Of a DNA stretch of 64,000 nt, positions 35,365 to 44,114 are shown one piece after another (the stretch's first letter is position 1; the number at the start of each line of letters is the position of its first letter). The stretch is from Bacteroidales bacterium H3. Lineage in GTDB: Bacteria; Bacteroidota; Bacteroidia; Bacteroidales; Muribaculaceae. The notes under the pieces are model-generated. The model did not search any database, was not told where the DNA came from, and saw nothing but the letters and a program-made list of their open reading frames with translations. The position numbers and the translations under genes are program-made. The stretch spans positions 1 to 64,000 of the forward strand of contig DAAN01000009.1 in the NCBI GenBank assembly GCA_001701135.1, read 5' to 3'.

Positions 35365-36120
35365 ATGTTCGACATCATCGAAAAATCGCTCGCACAGTTC
35401 GGGCGCTACTGCCGCTTCATAGCAAAGGGATTCGCAGTTCCCGACAAATGGAATGTCTTTGGCAAGCGCACCTTTCAGGAAGTGTCAAAGCTCGGCGTAG
35501 ACTCCATACCTCTGGTTATCATCATCTCGCTTTTCATCGGTGCCGTCTGCACCATCCAGATGAAGCTGAACACATCCAACCCGCTGATGCCCGCCTACTC
35601 CGTGGGACTGGCTACCCGCGACATTGTGCTGCTCGAATTCTCCAATTCAATCCTCTGTCTCATCCTTGCGGGTAAGGCAGGCTCCAATATAGCATCGGAA
35701 ATAGGCACCATGCGCGTCACAGAGCAGATAGATGCTCTAGATATCATGGGCGTAAACTCTGTCAACTATCTTGTAATGCCCAAGATCACGGCGTTTGTGT
35801 GCTTTATGCCTGTGCTCGACATACTCTGCATATTCTTCTCGATCCTCGGCGGATATTTCGTCGCCCTCTTCACTGACATGATTTCGGTGTCGCGCTACAC
35901 CTATGGCATCCAGGCGCTTTTCAACGAATGGTATGTGTGGTACGGTCTGATCAAATGCGTGGTCTTCGCCTACATTATCGCTTCGGTCGCCTCCTATTTC
36001 GGCTATTATGTCAAGGGGGGCGCATTGCAGGTGGGCAAGGCATCGACCAACGCCGTTGTTTCCTCGTCGATTCTCATACTGCTTTTCGACGTAATCCTCA
36101 CAAAAGTGCTGCTCCAATGA
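35365..36120 (+). CDS. mlaE: MlaE-type phospholipid transport permease
   Basis: A 251-residue inner-membrane permease of the MlaE (DUF140) family, the channel of systems that move phospholipids between membranes. It has a membrane-parallel N-terminal helix and about five hydrophobic segments (e.g. LVIIISLFIGAVCTIQM; LEFSNSILCLILAGKAGSNI; ASEIGTMRVTEQIDALDIMG is the conserved cytoplasmic loop that meets the ATPase). It overlaps the next gene by 4 bases (ATGA). No MCE-domain gene (MlaD) follows, so the substrate-binding partner must be encoded elsewhere. Confidence 0.9.
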   Translation: MFDIIEKSLAQFGRYCRFIAKGFAVPDKWNVFGKRTFQEVSKLGVDSIPLVIIISLFIGAVCTIQMKLNTSNPLMPAYSVGLATRDIVLLEFSNSILCLILAGKAGSNIASEIGTMRVTEQIDALDIMGVNSVNYLVMPKITAFVCFMPVLDILCIFFSILGGYFVALFTDMISVSRYTYGIQALFNEWYVWYGLIKCVVFAYIIASVASYFGYYVKGGALQVGKASTNAVVSSSILILLFDVILTKVLLQ

Positions 36121-36959
36121 TAGAAGTAAAGAACATCACAAAATCATTCGACGGCAAAACCATCCTACACGATGTTTCCGCCAAATTCTATACAGGCAAG
36201 ACCAACCTGATTATCGGTCAGTCGGGCTCGGGCAAGACAGTGCTCATGAAATCGATCGTAGGGCTGGTGACACCCGAAGAGGGGGAGATCCTTTACGACG
36301 GGCGAGACTTCATGAAGATGAACACACGCCAGGTGAAACAGCTCCGCACCGAAATAGGCATGCTATTCCAAGGCTCGGCGCTCTTTGACTCGGAAACAGT
36401 GCTCGGGAATGTGATGTTTCCCCTGACAATGTTCACCAGCATGACCAGTGGCGAGATACTCGACCGCGCACGCTTCTGTCTTGAACGCGTCAACCTGCAG
36501 GGAGCCGAAAACAAGTATCCCTCGGAAATCTCGGGCGGCATGCAGAAACGCGTGGCAATCGCCCGCGCAATTGCCCTGAATCCCAAATATCTTTTCTGCG
36601 ACGAACCTAATTCGGGTCTTGACCCCCGCACGTCGATTCTTATCGACGAACTTCTCCACGACATCACCCACGAATACGGAATCACCACCATCATCAACAC
36701 CCACGATATGAACTCGGTGCTTGGCATCGGTGAAAACATTGTATTCATCAACAAGGGCTACCGCGAATGGGTGGGCGACATGCACCGCATATTCACAACC
36801 ACCAACACAGCACTCAACGAATTTGTATTCGCCACGCGTCTGTTCCAGAAAGTGAAATCCTATATCATCTCAGAGGGACATAAAGGCCTGGCCGCTGCCG
36901 AAAAAGCAGCCGCCACCGACCCCGCCAATCCCATGAACCACCCGGCATCCAAATCCTGA
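36117..36959 (+). CDS. mlaF: MlaF-type phospholipid transport ATPase
   Basis: ABC ATPase of 280 residues partnering MlaE. Walker A GQSGSGKTV near residue 33, Q-loop MLFQGSALFD, signature ISGGMQKRVAIARA, Walker B YLFCDEPNSGLDP and the switch His in NTHDMNSV. The ATG at 36117 overlaps the mlaE stop; longer in-frame openings upstream lie within mlaE and are rejected. The C-terminus is a little longer than E. coli MlaF and rich in Ala/Lys. A hairpin shared with rplT follows. Confidence 0.92.
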   Translation: MIEVKNITKSFDGKTILHDVSAKFYTGKTNLIIGQSGSGKTVLMKSIVGLVTPEEGEILYDGRDFMKMNTRQVKQLRTEIGMLFQGSALFDSETVLGNVMFPLTMFTSMTSGEILDRARFCLERVNLQGAENKYPSEISGGMQKRVAIARAIALNPKYLFCDEPNSGLDPRTSILIDELLHDITHEYGITTIINTHDMNSVLGIGENIVFINKGYREWVGDMHRIFTTTNTALNEFVFATRLFQKVKSYIISEGHKGLAAAEKAAATDPANPMNHPASKS

Positions 36960-37051
36960 TTTTCGCCGCCATACATCTGTAACCATCTGAAATAGCCTAT
37001 TTCGGATGGCTACGAACTTTTCCCTGTCACATCTACATGCCACAAAATAGA

Positions 37052-37086
37052 GCAGCCGCCAGGCTCCCGAGGGAACCGGCGGCTGC
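37052..37086. terminator. hairpin between convergent mlaF and rplT
   Basis: Stem GCAGCCGCC / GGCGGCTGC with an inner CCC/GGG helix. It lies 92 bases after mlaF and 21 bases after the rplT stop and probably ends the thrS operon; T-tracts are weak on both sides. Confidence 0.6.
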
Positions 37087-37107
37087 AGAGGCATTGCTTA
37101 TTTATAC

Positions 37108-37458
37108 TTAAGCGTTTTTCACTTTGTCAACAACGGCCTTGAAAGCGGCGGGATTGTTGAGGGCGAGGTCGGCGAGAACTTTGCGGTTGATCTCGATGCC
37201 GGCCTTGTGGATGAGGCCCATAAGCTTGGAGTAAGAAAGATCCTCAAGACGGGCTGCAGCGTTGATACGCTGGATCCAGAGAGCGCGGAAATTGCGCTTT
37301 TTGTTCTTGCGGTCGCGGTATGCGTAGGTGAGACCCTTTTCCCAGGTGTTCTTGGCAACGGTCCACACATTGCGGCGGCAACCGAAGTAACCGCGGGTGA
37401 GTTTGAGGATTTTCTTACGACGTGCGCGTGATGCTACGTGGTTTACTGATCTTGGCAT
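37108..37458 (-). CDS. rplT: 50S ribosomal protein L20
   Basis: A 116-residue rRNA-binding protein that starts 50S assembly. [35 protein letters not shown] and [20 protein letters not shown] are the family's basic helices and globular part. It is the last gene of thrS-infC-rpmI-rplT, separated from rpmI by an unusually long 225-base spacer with predicted stems; in E. coli L20 represses this operon by binding the mRNA near rpmI, so an autoregulatory site is plausible. Confidence 0.97.
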   Translation of the reverse strand: MPRSVNHVASRARRKKILKLTRGYFGCRRNVWTVAKNTWEKGLTYAYRDRKNKKRNFRALWIQRINAAARLEDLSYSKLMGLIHKAGIEINRKVLADLALNNPAAFKAVVDKVKNA

Positions 37459-37683
37459 TTTTTTGACAAGTTTTGAATGTCAGCGGCCGGGAGCAAGTTG
37501 ATTCATTAACTCCACAGAGCACTTGAAAGCTCAACATTCGGTTAATATTGGTCGGACCACTTGGGGTTTCACAGGCCGGTCCGTTTGCCTTCGCCGTTCT
37601 GTTAGTCTGTGTCAAGAGTTACAGCGTCAGACGGAATTGGAGGGAGATGGTCGACTCTCCGTTCGGGGGAGTTTGCAAGGGCT

Positions 37684-37881
37684 TTACTTGAGGCCAAGGA
37701 GAGCCTTTACACTGCCTTCGTTAGCGGGGTTAACGATGCCGAAGTGGGTGAGGTTTCTTTTCTGCTTCTTAGTCTTCTTGGTCAGAATGTGACTTTTGAA
37801 AGCATGTTTTCTCTTGATCTTTCCTGTTCCGGTAAGAGCGAATCTTTTTTTGGCACCGGAATTAGTCTTAATCTTTGGCAT
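37684..37881 (-). CDS. rpmI: 50S ribosomal protein L35
   Basis: A 65-residue, strongly basic ribosomal protein. [20 protein letters not shown] and [16 protein letters not shown] are the family signature. It lies 103 bases after infC; a 7-base stem GGCAAAG / CTTTGCC sits in that gap. Co-transcribed with infC and rplT, as in most bacteria. Confidence 0.96.
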   Translation of the reverse strand: MPKIKTNSGAKKRFALTGTGKIKRKHAFKSHILTKKTKKQKRNLTHFGIVNPANEGSVKALLGLK

Positions 37882-37984
37882 TTTTTTAATTGATTATTGA
37901 TTTGATTAAGCGTTGCCGCTTGATATTTAACGTAGGCAAAGGCGGTTTATTGTCTTTGCCGTCGGTTTTTCTGTGAGTTGCCGG

Positions 37985-38779
37985 TCAAGCCTTTTTCTTA
38001 GGCGAAATCATGATTGTCATGCGCTTGCCTTCGAGCACGGGCATCTGTTCAACCTTGCCGAGTTCCTCCAGATCGTTGGCGAAGCGGAGGAGAAGCACTT
38101 CGCCCTGCTCCTTGAAGAGGATTGAACGGCCTTTGAAGAATACGTAGGCCTTGACTTTCGACCCTTCCTGGAGGAAGCTCTGCGCGTGCTTGAGTTTGAA
38201 GTTGTAATCGTGGTCATCGGTCTGAGGACCGAATCTGATCTCCTTTACAACCACTTTGGTCGACTTTGCCTTCTGCTCCTTTGCGCGTTTTTTCTGCTGA
38301 TACAGGAACTTAGAATAGTCGAGTATGCGGCACACGGGAGGCTGGGCGGTGGGAGAGATTTCCACAAGGTCGAGCTCCTTCTCGTCGGCGAGTTTGAGAG
38401 CCTGCTGGATGGGCATTACGCCGCCTTCACCTTCTTCAAGGTTATCGCCGACTACGCGGACTTCCTTGGCGCGGATATATTCGTTGATATTGTAGGGTTC
38501 TTCCTTGCGGGGAGGACGGGGACCGCCGGGACGCAGGCCTCCGGGGCGGGGTCCGGAGAATCCTCCGGGACGAGGTCCTGAAAAGCCACCGGGTCGGGGA
38601 CCCGAGAAGCCGCCGGGACGAGGGCCGGATCCGGCGGGACGGGGACCGCTGTGGCCTCCCTGTCCTGGTGCCGATGAATGCTGGCCACTGCCGGCCGGGC
38701 GGGGTGCTCCTGTATTGTGGCCGGAGTTGCCGTGGAAGGAGGGACGGGAGCCTCCGGAGTTCATGGGTTTCTTATCCAT
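37985..38779 (-). CDS. infC: translation initiation factor IF-3 with a long repetitive N-terminal arm
   Basis: IF-3 of 264 residues against ~180 in E. coli. Residues ~93-264 are the two IF-3 domains ([18 protein letters not shown], then [20 protein letters not shown], and the C-terminal [16 protein letters not shown] and [15 protein letters not shown]). Residues 1-92 are a disordered Gly/Pro/Arg/Ser arm, including four 8-residue units based on GGFSGPRP encoded by 24-base repeats. The ATG at 38779 is 18 bases after the thrS stop, which supports the long form. Such an arm could bind RNA or drive condensation; that is inference. Confidence 0.93.
   Translation of the reverse strand: MDKKPMNSGGSRPSFHGNSGHNTGAPRPAGSGQHSSAPGQGGHSGPRPAGSGPRPGGFSGPRPGGFSGPRPGGFSGPRPGGLRPGGPRPPRKEEPYNINEYIRAKEVRVVGDNLEEGEGGVMPIQQALKLADEKELDLVEISPTAQPPVCRILDYSKFLYQQKKRAKEQKAKSTKVVVKEIRFGPQTDDHDYNFKLKHAQSFLQEGSKVKAYVFFKGRSILFKEQGEVLLLRFANDLEELGKVEQMPVLEGKRMTIMISPKKKA
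38541..38636 (-). repeat. four 24-base tandem repeats inside infC
   Basis: Units at 38541-38564, 38565-38588, 38589-38612 and 38613-38636 encode the GGFSGPRP series. Differences between units are mainly at third codon positions, so the peptide is kept while the DNA has drifted. Confidence 0.85.
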
Positions 38780-38797
38780 TCAGTGTGATGGGGGTGA

Positions 38798-40729
38798 TTA
38801 TTTAAGTTCTTTGACAAGGCGGTTGATTTCAGCTGCGAAATCGTCGACGCTCATCACGCCTTTGTCGCCTTCGCCCTGCTTACGCACCGACACCTGATTT
38901 TCAGCAGCCTCTTTCTCACCTACGATAAGCATGTAGGGAATGCGCTTGAGTTCGTTGTCGCGGATTTTGCGGCCGATTTTTTCATTGCGGTCATCGACGG
39001 TCACGCGCACGTCGAGCTCATTGAGGCGGTCGGCCACCTGATGGGCATAGTCGTTGAATTTTTCAGAAATAGGCAGAATGATCGCCTGTTCGGGGGAGAG
39101 CCAGAGGGGGAATTTTCCGGCGGTGTGCTCGAGCAGCACGGCCACGAAACGTTCGAGCGAGCCGAAGGGCGCGCGGTGAATCATCACAGGACGGTGCTTC
39201 TGGTTGTCGGCGCCGGTATATTCCAGCTGGAAACGCTCGGGCAGGTTGTAATCCACCTGAATGGTACCGAGCTGCCAGCGGCGGCCGATGGCATCCTTGA
39301 CCATAAAGTCGAGTTTGGGGCCATAGAAAGCGGCTTCGCCGAGTTCCTTGCGTGCTTTGATACCTTTTTCCTCGCAAGCTTCGATGATGGCCTGCTCGGC
39401 AAGATGCCAGTTTTCGTCGGAACCGATATATTTTTCTTTGTTTTTGGGATCGCGGAGCGAAATCTGAGCCTCGTAGTTGTCAAAGTTGAGCGCACCGAAA
39501 ATGTAAAGGATAATATCCATCACCTTCAGGAATTCCTCCTTGATCTGCTCGGGAGCGCAGAAAAGATGTGCATCGTCCTGAGTAAAACCACGCACACGTG
39601 TCAGACCGTGAAGCTCACCGGTCTGCTCATAGCGATAAACCGTGCCGAATTCGGCCAGACGCATGGGCAGATCGCGATAGGAACGGGGAGCGGCCTTGAA
39701 AATCTCACAGTGGTGAGGACAATTCATGGGTTTGAGCATATACTCCTCGCCCTCCTGAGGGGTATGTATCGGCTGGAAAGAGTCTTTGCCATATTTGGCA
39801 TAGTGACCTGAAGTCACATAGAGCTGCTTGTTGCCGATATGCGGTGTGATTACCTGAAGGTAACCATATTTCTTCTGGATTTTGCGGAGGAACTGCTCGA
39901 GGCGGTCGCGAAGCGCGGCACCTTTGGGGAGCCACAAAGGCAGACCGGCACCCACATTCTGCGAGAATGCGAAAAGCTCCATCTCCTTGCCGAGTTTGCG
40001 GTGGTCACGCTTTTTGGCTTCCTCGAGAAGCACAAGATACTCGTCGAGCATCTTTTTCTTGGGGAAAGTGATGCCGTAGACGCGCACCAGCTGGTTGCGT
40101 TTCTCATCGCCGCGCCAGTAGGCGCCTGCCAGCGAAAGCACCTTGCATGCTTTGATAACGCCGGTGGAGGGGATATGCGGACCGCGACAAAGATCGGTGA
40201 AACTACCCTGAGTATATGTGGTGATGTGGCCATCCTCGAGTTCCGAGATCAGCTCGCATTTATAGTTCTCGTCGCGGTCGCCGAACAGCTTAAGTGCATC
40301 GGCCTTGGAGATGTCACTGCGCACAATCTGCTCGTCGCGGCGGGCGAGTTCAAGCATCTTGGCTTCGATCTTGGGGAAATCGGCGGCAGTGATATTGTGC
40401 CCGTTAGGGTCGATATCGTAGTAGAAACCGTTTTCGATAGCGGGACCGATACCGAATTTCACACCGGGATAAAGTTCCTGAAGTGCTTCGGCAAGGAGGT
40501 GGGCCGAAGAGTGCCAGAAAGCATGCTTCCCTTCGGGAGAATCCCACTTGAAGAGCTGGAGGGTTGCATCCTCGTTTACGGGACGAGTAAGATCCCAGTC
40601 CTGCTCGTTGACTGTGGCGGCAAGCACTTCGCGTGCAAGCTGCGGAGAAAGAGAGTGTGCGATTTCAAGAGGGGTCACACCGGCCTCAAACTGTTTTACC
40701 GACTTATCGGGAAAAGTAATGTTAATCAT
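38798..40729 (-). CDS. thrS: threonyl-tRNA synthetase
   Basis: Class II synthetase of 643 residues charging tRNA-Thr. N-terminal TGS domain (~1-60), editing domain with [12 protein letters not shown] near 73, catalytic core with NCPHHCEIF (zinc Cys and His), motif 2 [33 protein letters not shown] and motif 3 [13 protein letters not shown], then the anticodon-binding domain. Full length. First gene of thrS-infC-rpmI-rplT, with a ~135-base leader containing a 7-base stem hairpin (TTGCCAC / GTGGCAA near 40767-40787). Confidence 0.97.
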   Translation of the reverse strand: MINITFPDKSVKQFEAGVTPLEIAHSLSPQLAREVLAATVNEQDWDLTRPVNEDATLQLFKWDSPEGKHAFWHSSAHLLAEALQELYPGVKFGIGPAIENGFYYDIDPNGHNITAADFPKIEAKMLELARRDEQIVRSDISKADALKLFGDRDENYKCELISELEDGHITTYTQGSFTDLCRGPHIPSTGVIKACKVLSLAGAYWRGDEKRNQLVRVYGITFPKKKMLDEYLVLLEEAKKRDHRKLGKEMELFAFSQNVGAGLPLWLPKGAALRDRLEQFLRKIQKKYGYLQVITPHIGNKQLYVTSGHYAKYGKDSFQPIHTPQEGEEYMLKPMNCPHHCEIFKAAPRSYRDLPMRLAEFGTVYRYEQTGELHGLTRVRGFTQDDAHLFCAPEQIKEEFLKVMDIILYIFGALNFDNYEAQISLRDPKNKEKYIGSDENWHLAEQAIIEACEEKGIKARKELGEAAFYGPKLDFMVKDAIGRRWQLGTIQVDYNLPERFQLEYTGADNQKHRPVMIHRAPFGSLERFVAVLLEHTAGKFPLWLSPEQAIILPISEKFNDYAHQVADRLNELDVRVTVDDRNEKIGRKIRDNELKRIPYMLIVGEKEAAENQVSVRKQGEGDKGVMSVDDFAAEINRLVKELK

Positions 40730-40870
40730 GTTTATTTATTTGTTTCTCAATCAATTGCCACCAACAACGTGGCAACCAAACAATAACATATTCACGCTGA
40801 AAGCCCGCTGATTCTCCTCAAAAACAACAAGGGAGGGGGATTTCAGAGGGTTAAAGCGCAAAAACCGCCA

Positions 40871-40900
40871 CAAAGTTAACACTTTTTTCTTAATCCGCAA
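40871..40900 (-). promoter_or_regulatory. promoter of the thrS-infC-rpmI-rplT operon
   Basis: Minus-strand TTG (40900-40898), 19-base spacer, TAACTTTG (40878-40871); start near 40865. Confidence 0.75.
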
Positions 40901-40923
40901 CTCTCCATCACAACTTTTTTTAC

Positions 40924-40931
40924 TACCTTTG
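40924..40931 (+). promoter_or_regulatory. -7 box of the first glycosyltransferase gene
   Basis: TACCTTTG; a start near 40938 leaves about 18 bases before the ATG at 40956, supporting that ATG over the one two codons upstream. Confidence 0.5.
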
Positions 40932-40955
40932 TAACATAATTGAAAGAACTTGCAA

Positions 40956-41993
40956 ATGTCGGTAAATCCATTCCTGTCAGTCATTATCCCCGTACACAAC
41001 TCAGCCGCCACATTGATGAAATCGGTAAGGTCGGTGATCGGGCAGGATTTTGACCGTCCCATAGAAATAATTCTTGTCGAAAACGGAAGCACCGATGCCT
41101 CGCCCGAGTTGTGCCGGCAGATTGCTGCGGAAAACAAATCTGTGAGTTGGGTGAGTCACTCCCCTGCCGGTCTGTCGGAAGCGCGCAACCGTGGCATCAG
41201 GGAATCGAGGGGGGAATGGATTGCATTTCTCGATTCCGACGACTATCTTTCGCCCGATTTCTTCTCTGCCCTATTTGCCGCACAGGAGGCGCATGACGCC
41301 GATATGGTCTATTGCAATTTTGTGGAGGAATGGGATGACGGGCGCACTCTGAGCGATTTCCCGAATTCCGGCCAGACTATATTTAAAACAACCCCGGATG
41401 CCGTAACCGACATTCTGCTCGACAAAGCAACCTCCGCCGCATGGAACAGAATCTACCCCAGGAGATTTTTCGGCAGCCACGCATTTCCCGAAGGGGTGAT
41501 ATTCGAAGACCACACGCTGATGTTCAAATGGGTTAGCGATTGCCACAGGGTGGCATATGTCGACCGTCCCCTGTATCATTACTGTCATGCGGGCAACGGA
41601 ACTATAACATCCGACGCTTTCACCTCCAACGCTCCGAAGATGCGACAGTTCATCGAGGCAAATCTGAGTCGGCTGAAATTTGCAGACACCTACAGAGCGC
41701 TGTCGACCGACGAACGGAAGGCTGTGCTCAGGCATAACCTGAACAACATCATTCACTTTTTTAAACGCTACGAATCTATCCTGCACAGCGGCAGCTCTTA
41801 CGCCACAGCGTCAGAGATTGTTCGCGCCGGGGAGTTGCGCTCCACTCTTCTCTCTTATCTGTCCTCACACTACATTGCGAAAATCGGATTGAAAAACCTC
41901 ACCCGTCTCTGCCAGATCAGATGGTTCATGAAAAGACCCGTCTGCTCAGATATTGCAACACAACCGATGGGAGATGGCGCCGGTAAGCCTTGA
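40956..41993 (+). CDS. family 2 glycosyltransferase
   Basis: A 345-residue GT-A fold enzyme. The start of the fold LSVIIPVHNSAATLMKSVRS is followed by ILVENGSTDASPE (nucleotide-binding Asp), LSEARNRGIRESRGEWIAF and the metal-binding LDSDDYLSPDFF. The C-terminal part has the usual YHYCHAGNGTIT and a helical end. Donor and acceptor unknown; it probably builds a surface polysaccharide with the four genes that face it. Its last 68 bases overlap the 3' end of the convergent glycosyltransferase gene, so both proteins' C-termini are encoded by the same DNA. Confidence 0.87.
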   Translation: MSVNPFLSVIIPVHNSAATLMKSVRSVIGQDFDRPIEIILVENGSTDASPELCRQIAAENKSVSWVSHSPAGLSEARNRGIRESRGEWIAFLDSDDYLSPDFFSALFAAQEAHDADMVYCNFVEEWDDGRTLSDFPNSGQTIFKTTPDAVTDILLDKATSAAWNRIYPRRFFGSHAFPEGVIFEDHTLMFKWVSDCHRVAYVDRPLYHYCHAGNGTITSDAFTSNAPKMRQFIEANLSRLKFADTYRALSTDERKAVLRHNLNNIIHFFKRYESILHSGSSYATASEIVRAGELRSTLLSYLSSHYIAKIGLKNLTRLCQIRWFMKRPVCSDIATQPMGDGAGKP

Positions 41994-42831
41994 TGTTACG
42001 GGCTTTGGCAACATACTGTCTGACAAGATGCCATGCCATGGATTTCGCATAATCTTTTCTACATATGGCCTTGACAGTAAAAGCGTAATCACATTTCTCC
42101 CCTATTTTCCCTGCATCGAACGGTTCTGAATCATCTGTTGCAAACACAGGCAGTGTGCTCCACTTTCCCTCGGTAAGCGCCATAGTGGCCTTGTACCACT
42201 CCTGCTCCATCACACCGTTGGAATAATGGCAGATTTCAGCACCGAAATAAACATAATTCCTATATTCGGGCAATAGACTGAGACAAAAATCCACGTCATA
42301 GCCGTGAAATCCGGTGATTGCCTCTTCATCAAAGTGATGCGATGCCCACAATTCCCTGCGCACCAGCATACCGAATCCATCTACAGCAACCGCCTGACGG
42401 AACAGCTGACCCGCTTTCATGCCGTTGTGGATAATTTTGCGATAGCCATCCTCATAGTAATAAACATGACCGAGGAGATGCGTCCAGCTTTGATTCCATG
42501 TTGAATAGGCATTGACATGAATCTGCGAACCGAGAAAACCTATCACGCCGGTATCAGGCTCACCGAGTTTCTCCAACAGCGACGCCGCCCATCCCTCACG
42601 CTCGAATTCAATATCTTCGTGTGCGAAAAACAGCACCGGCGACGTTGCCTTTGAAGCCCCGTGATTATACGCCCGGGCGATTGACCAGCCGGTCGCGCGA
42701 TTGTCAACGACAATAAACTCACATTCGACTCCTGCCGTCAGCGCAATGTTGTCGCAGACTGCATGTGCCTTGTCAGGATGGATGCTACAGATAACGACCG
42801 AAATGAGAGGTTCTGAATGGACCGGCGCCAT
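41926..42831 (-). CDS. glycosyltransferase, family 2-like (StrF-type)
   Basis: A 301-residue protein with a GT-A-like start (LISVVICSIHPDKAHAVCDN, FIVVDNRATGWSIARAYNHG), SPVLFFAHEDIEFEREGW as the acidic motif, and GFHGYDVDFCLSLL, the pattern seen in the StrF/Glyco_tranf_2_5 branch. It is the last gene of the minus-strand glycan operon, 41 bases after the GT4 gene. Its 3' end overlaps the convergent gene by 68 bases. Specificity unknown. Confidence 0.85.
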   Translation of the reverse strand: MAPVHSEPLISVVICSIHPDKAHAVCDNIALTAGVECEFIVVDNRATGWSIARAYNHGASKATSPVLFFAHEDIEFEREGWAASLLEKLGEPDTGVIGFLGSQIHVNAYSTWNQSWTHLLGHVYYYEDGYRKIIHNGMKAGQLFRQAVAVDGFGMLVRRELWASHHFDEEAITGFHGYDVDFCLSLLPEYRNYVYFGAEICHYSNGVMEQEWYKATMALTEGKWSTLPVFATDDSEPFDAGKIGEKCDYAFTVKAICRKDYAKSMAWHLVRQYVAKARNIKAYRRHLPSVVLQYLSRRVFS

Positions 42832-42872
42832 AATTAACTGAAATGGAATTTCGAAAAATAATTAAACAATCT

Positions 42873-44078
42873 CTAAGACTCGAACAATGATGTGAGTTTT
42901 GCGAGCGTGGTCTCTTTGGAAAACATTTTCAGGCGTCGTTCGCCATCCGCTATATATCGTTCCCGAAGTGCGGCATCGTCAATCATCCGCTTTATTCCCT
43001 GATAGATAGATTCATCATCCTGTTCCACAAGGAGACCGAAGTCGCTGTCGCCGAGAATCTCTGCAGATCCCTCGTTGCGGGTCGCCACAACAGGCACCCC
43101 CACAGCCATAGCCTCACAGAAAACCAGCGGAGCGGCTTCCGAGCGGGAGGTGCTGACAAACAGATCGGAATTCTTAATCACATGATACGGCGGCTTCACA
43201 AACCCCAGGAATTGAAACGAATCACCAAGATTGAAACTGTCGCGGAGCGCTTCAAGTTCATTCCGCAGTTTGCCATCACCGGCCACGCGGAAGCAAAGAT
43301 CGTATCCCCCTTCGCGCAACCTGGCTGCCGCGCGGATAAGCCGGTCATAGCATTTGACATCCGACAGACTCCCCACGGAGGAAATCGTAAACAATCTGTC
43401 GCTTTTTACAAATGTTCCTGATTCTGCCGGTGATTCCAATTCTGTCGCTGGTTCCGGTTCAGCCTGTGGTTCCGGTTCAGCCAGCTCCCTGATTTTCCCT
43501 GCATCAATTATATTCGGAATCACGCAGCCGGGAAGAGGAAGATGATAGAGCCCGTAGAAACTGTCGAGCGCGCACTGAGAGCACCCCACAACCACATCCA
43601 TCTCGCTGTACGCCCTCTTTTCAAGTTCATCATCAGGGAAAAGCTTGCGGGTCCAGTGAAAACTGGCAAGATTGCAGTGCAGCCAGGTGATATTGCGTTT
43701 CGCACGGTCTGTGACCATGGAATGTAACAGCAGGGAATCACCTTCAAGAAACGAAACAATGGCATCGTAATTGCCTTTCACACGACTTCTTACACGCCAA
43801 CGGAAAAGAAACTCAAGACCATGTTTTCTATAAAGACGAAGGGCATGGTGATGCGCTCCGTGTCCCTCCGAATTATACAGATGAAACATTTTGACCTGCC
43901 GGGGCACATCATTGAGGTAGACTCCTATATTGAACACCACGCACAATTCCACGTCATATCTCTCGTAGTCGAAATTCCTGAGCAGTTCGATCAAAGCTTT
44001 TTCAGCTCCACCGCCCGCAAGGGAATTAACCATGAATAAAATTCGCTTTTTTGCACCCATTCGGTTCATCATGATCAC
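42873..44078 (-). CDS. family 4 glycosyltransferase with a repetitive interdomain linker
   Basis: A 401-residue GT-B enzyme. N-domain RILFMVNSLAGGGAEKALIE (the GGAE loop), C-domain FTISSVGSLSDVKCYDRLIR, FRVAGDGKLRNELEAL, VFVSTSRSEAAPLVFCEAMA and VPVVATRNEGSAEIL, the donor-nucleotide site. Between the domains is an acidic Pro/Glu insert (EPEPQAEPEPATELESPAES) coded by a direct repeat at 43450-43482. Several ATG codons compete at the start (MIMMNRMGAKK); the exact start is uncertain by up to six residues. Third gene of the operon. Confidence 0.9.
   Translation of the reverse strand: MIMMNRMGAKKRILFMVNSLAGGGAEKALIELLRNFDYERYDVELCVVFNIGVYLNDVPRQVKMFHLYNSEGHGAHHHALRLYRKHGLEFLFRWRVRSRVKGNYDAIVSFLEGDSLLLHSMVTDRAKRNITWLHCNLASFHWTRKLFPDDELEKRAYSEMDVVVGCSQCALDSFYGLYHLPLPGCVIPNIIDAGKIRELAEPEPQAEPEPATELESPAESGTFVKSDRLFTISSVGSLSDVKCYDRLIRAAARLREGGYDLCFRVAGDGKLRNELEALRDSFNLGDSFQFLGFVKPPYHVIKNSDLFVSTSRSEAAPLVFCEAMAVGVPVVATRNEGSAEILGDSDFGLLVEQDDESIYQGIKRMIDDAALRERYIADGERRLKMFSKETTLAKLTSLFES
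43450..43482 (-). repeat. 15-base direct repeat in the GT4 linker
   Basis: GGTTCCGGTTCAGCC occurs at 43450-43464 and 43468-43482 (18-base period), keeping frame and lengthening the Pro/Glu linker between the two Rossmann domains. Confidence 0.85.
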
Positions 44079-44114
44079 ATTACAATTTCAACGTCGTGAA
44101 AATCAGGCCAAAGA

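Noticed and set aside
35928..36116. Longer mlaF reading frame
   Set aside because: The extension lies entirely inside mlaE and has no ABC similarity; ATGA overlap at 36117 is the usual arrangement.
38505..38897. Plus-strand frame opposite infC, Gly/Pro/Arg-rich
   Set aside because: It is the complement of the infC repeats and extends into thrS; the infC frame has the real IF-3 domains.
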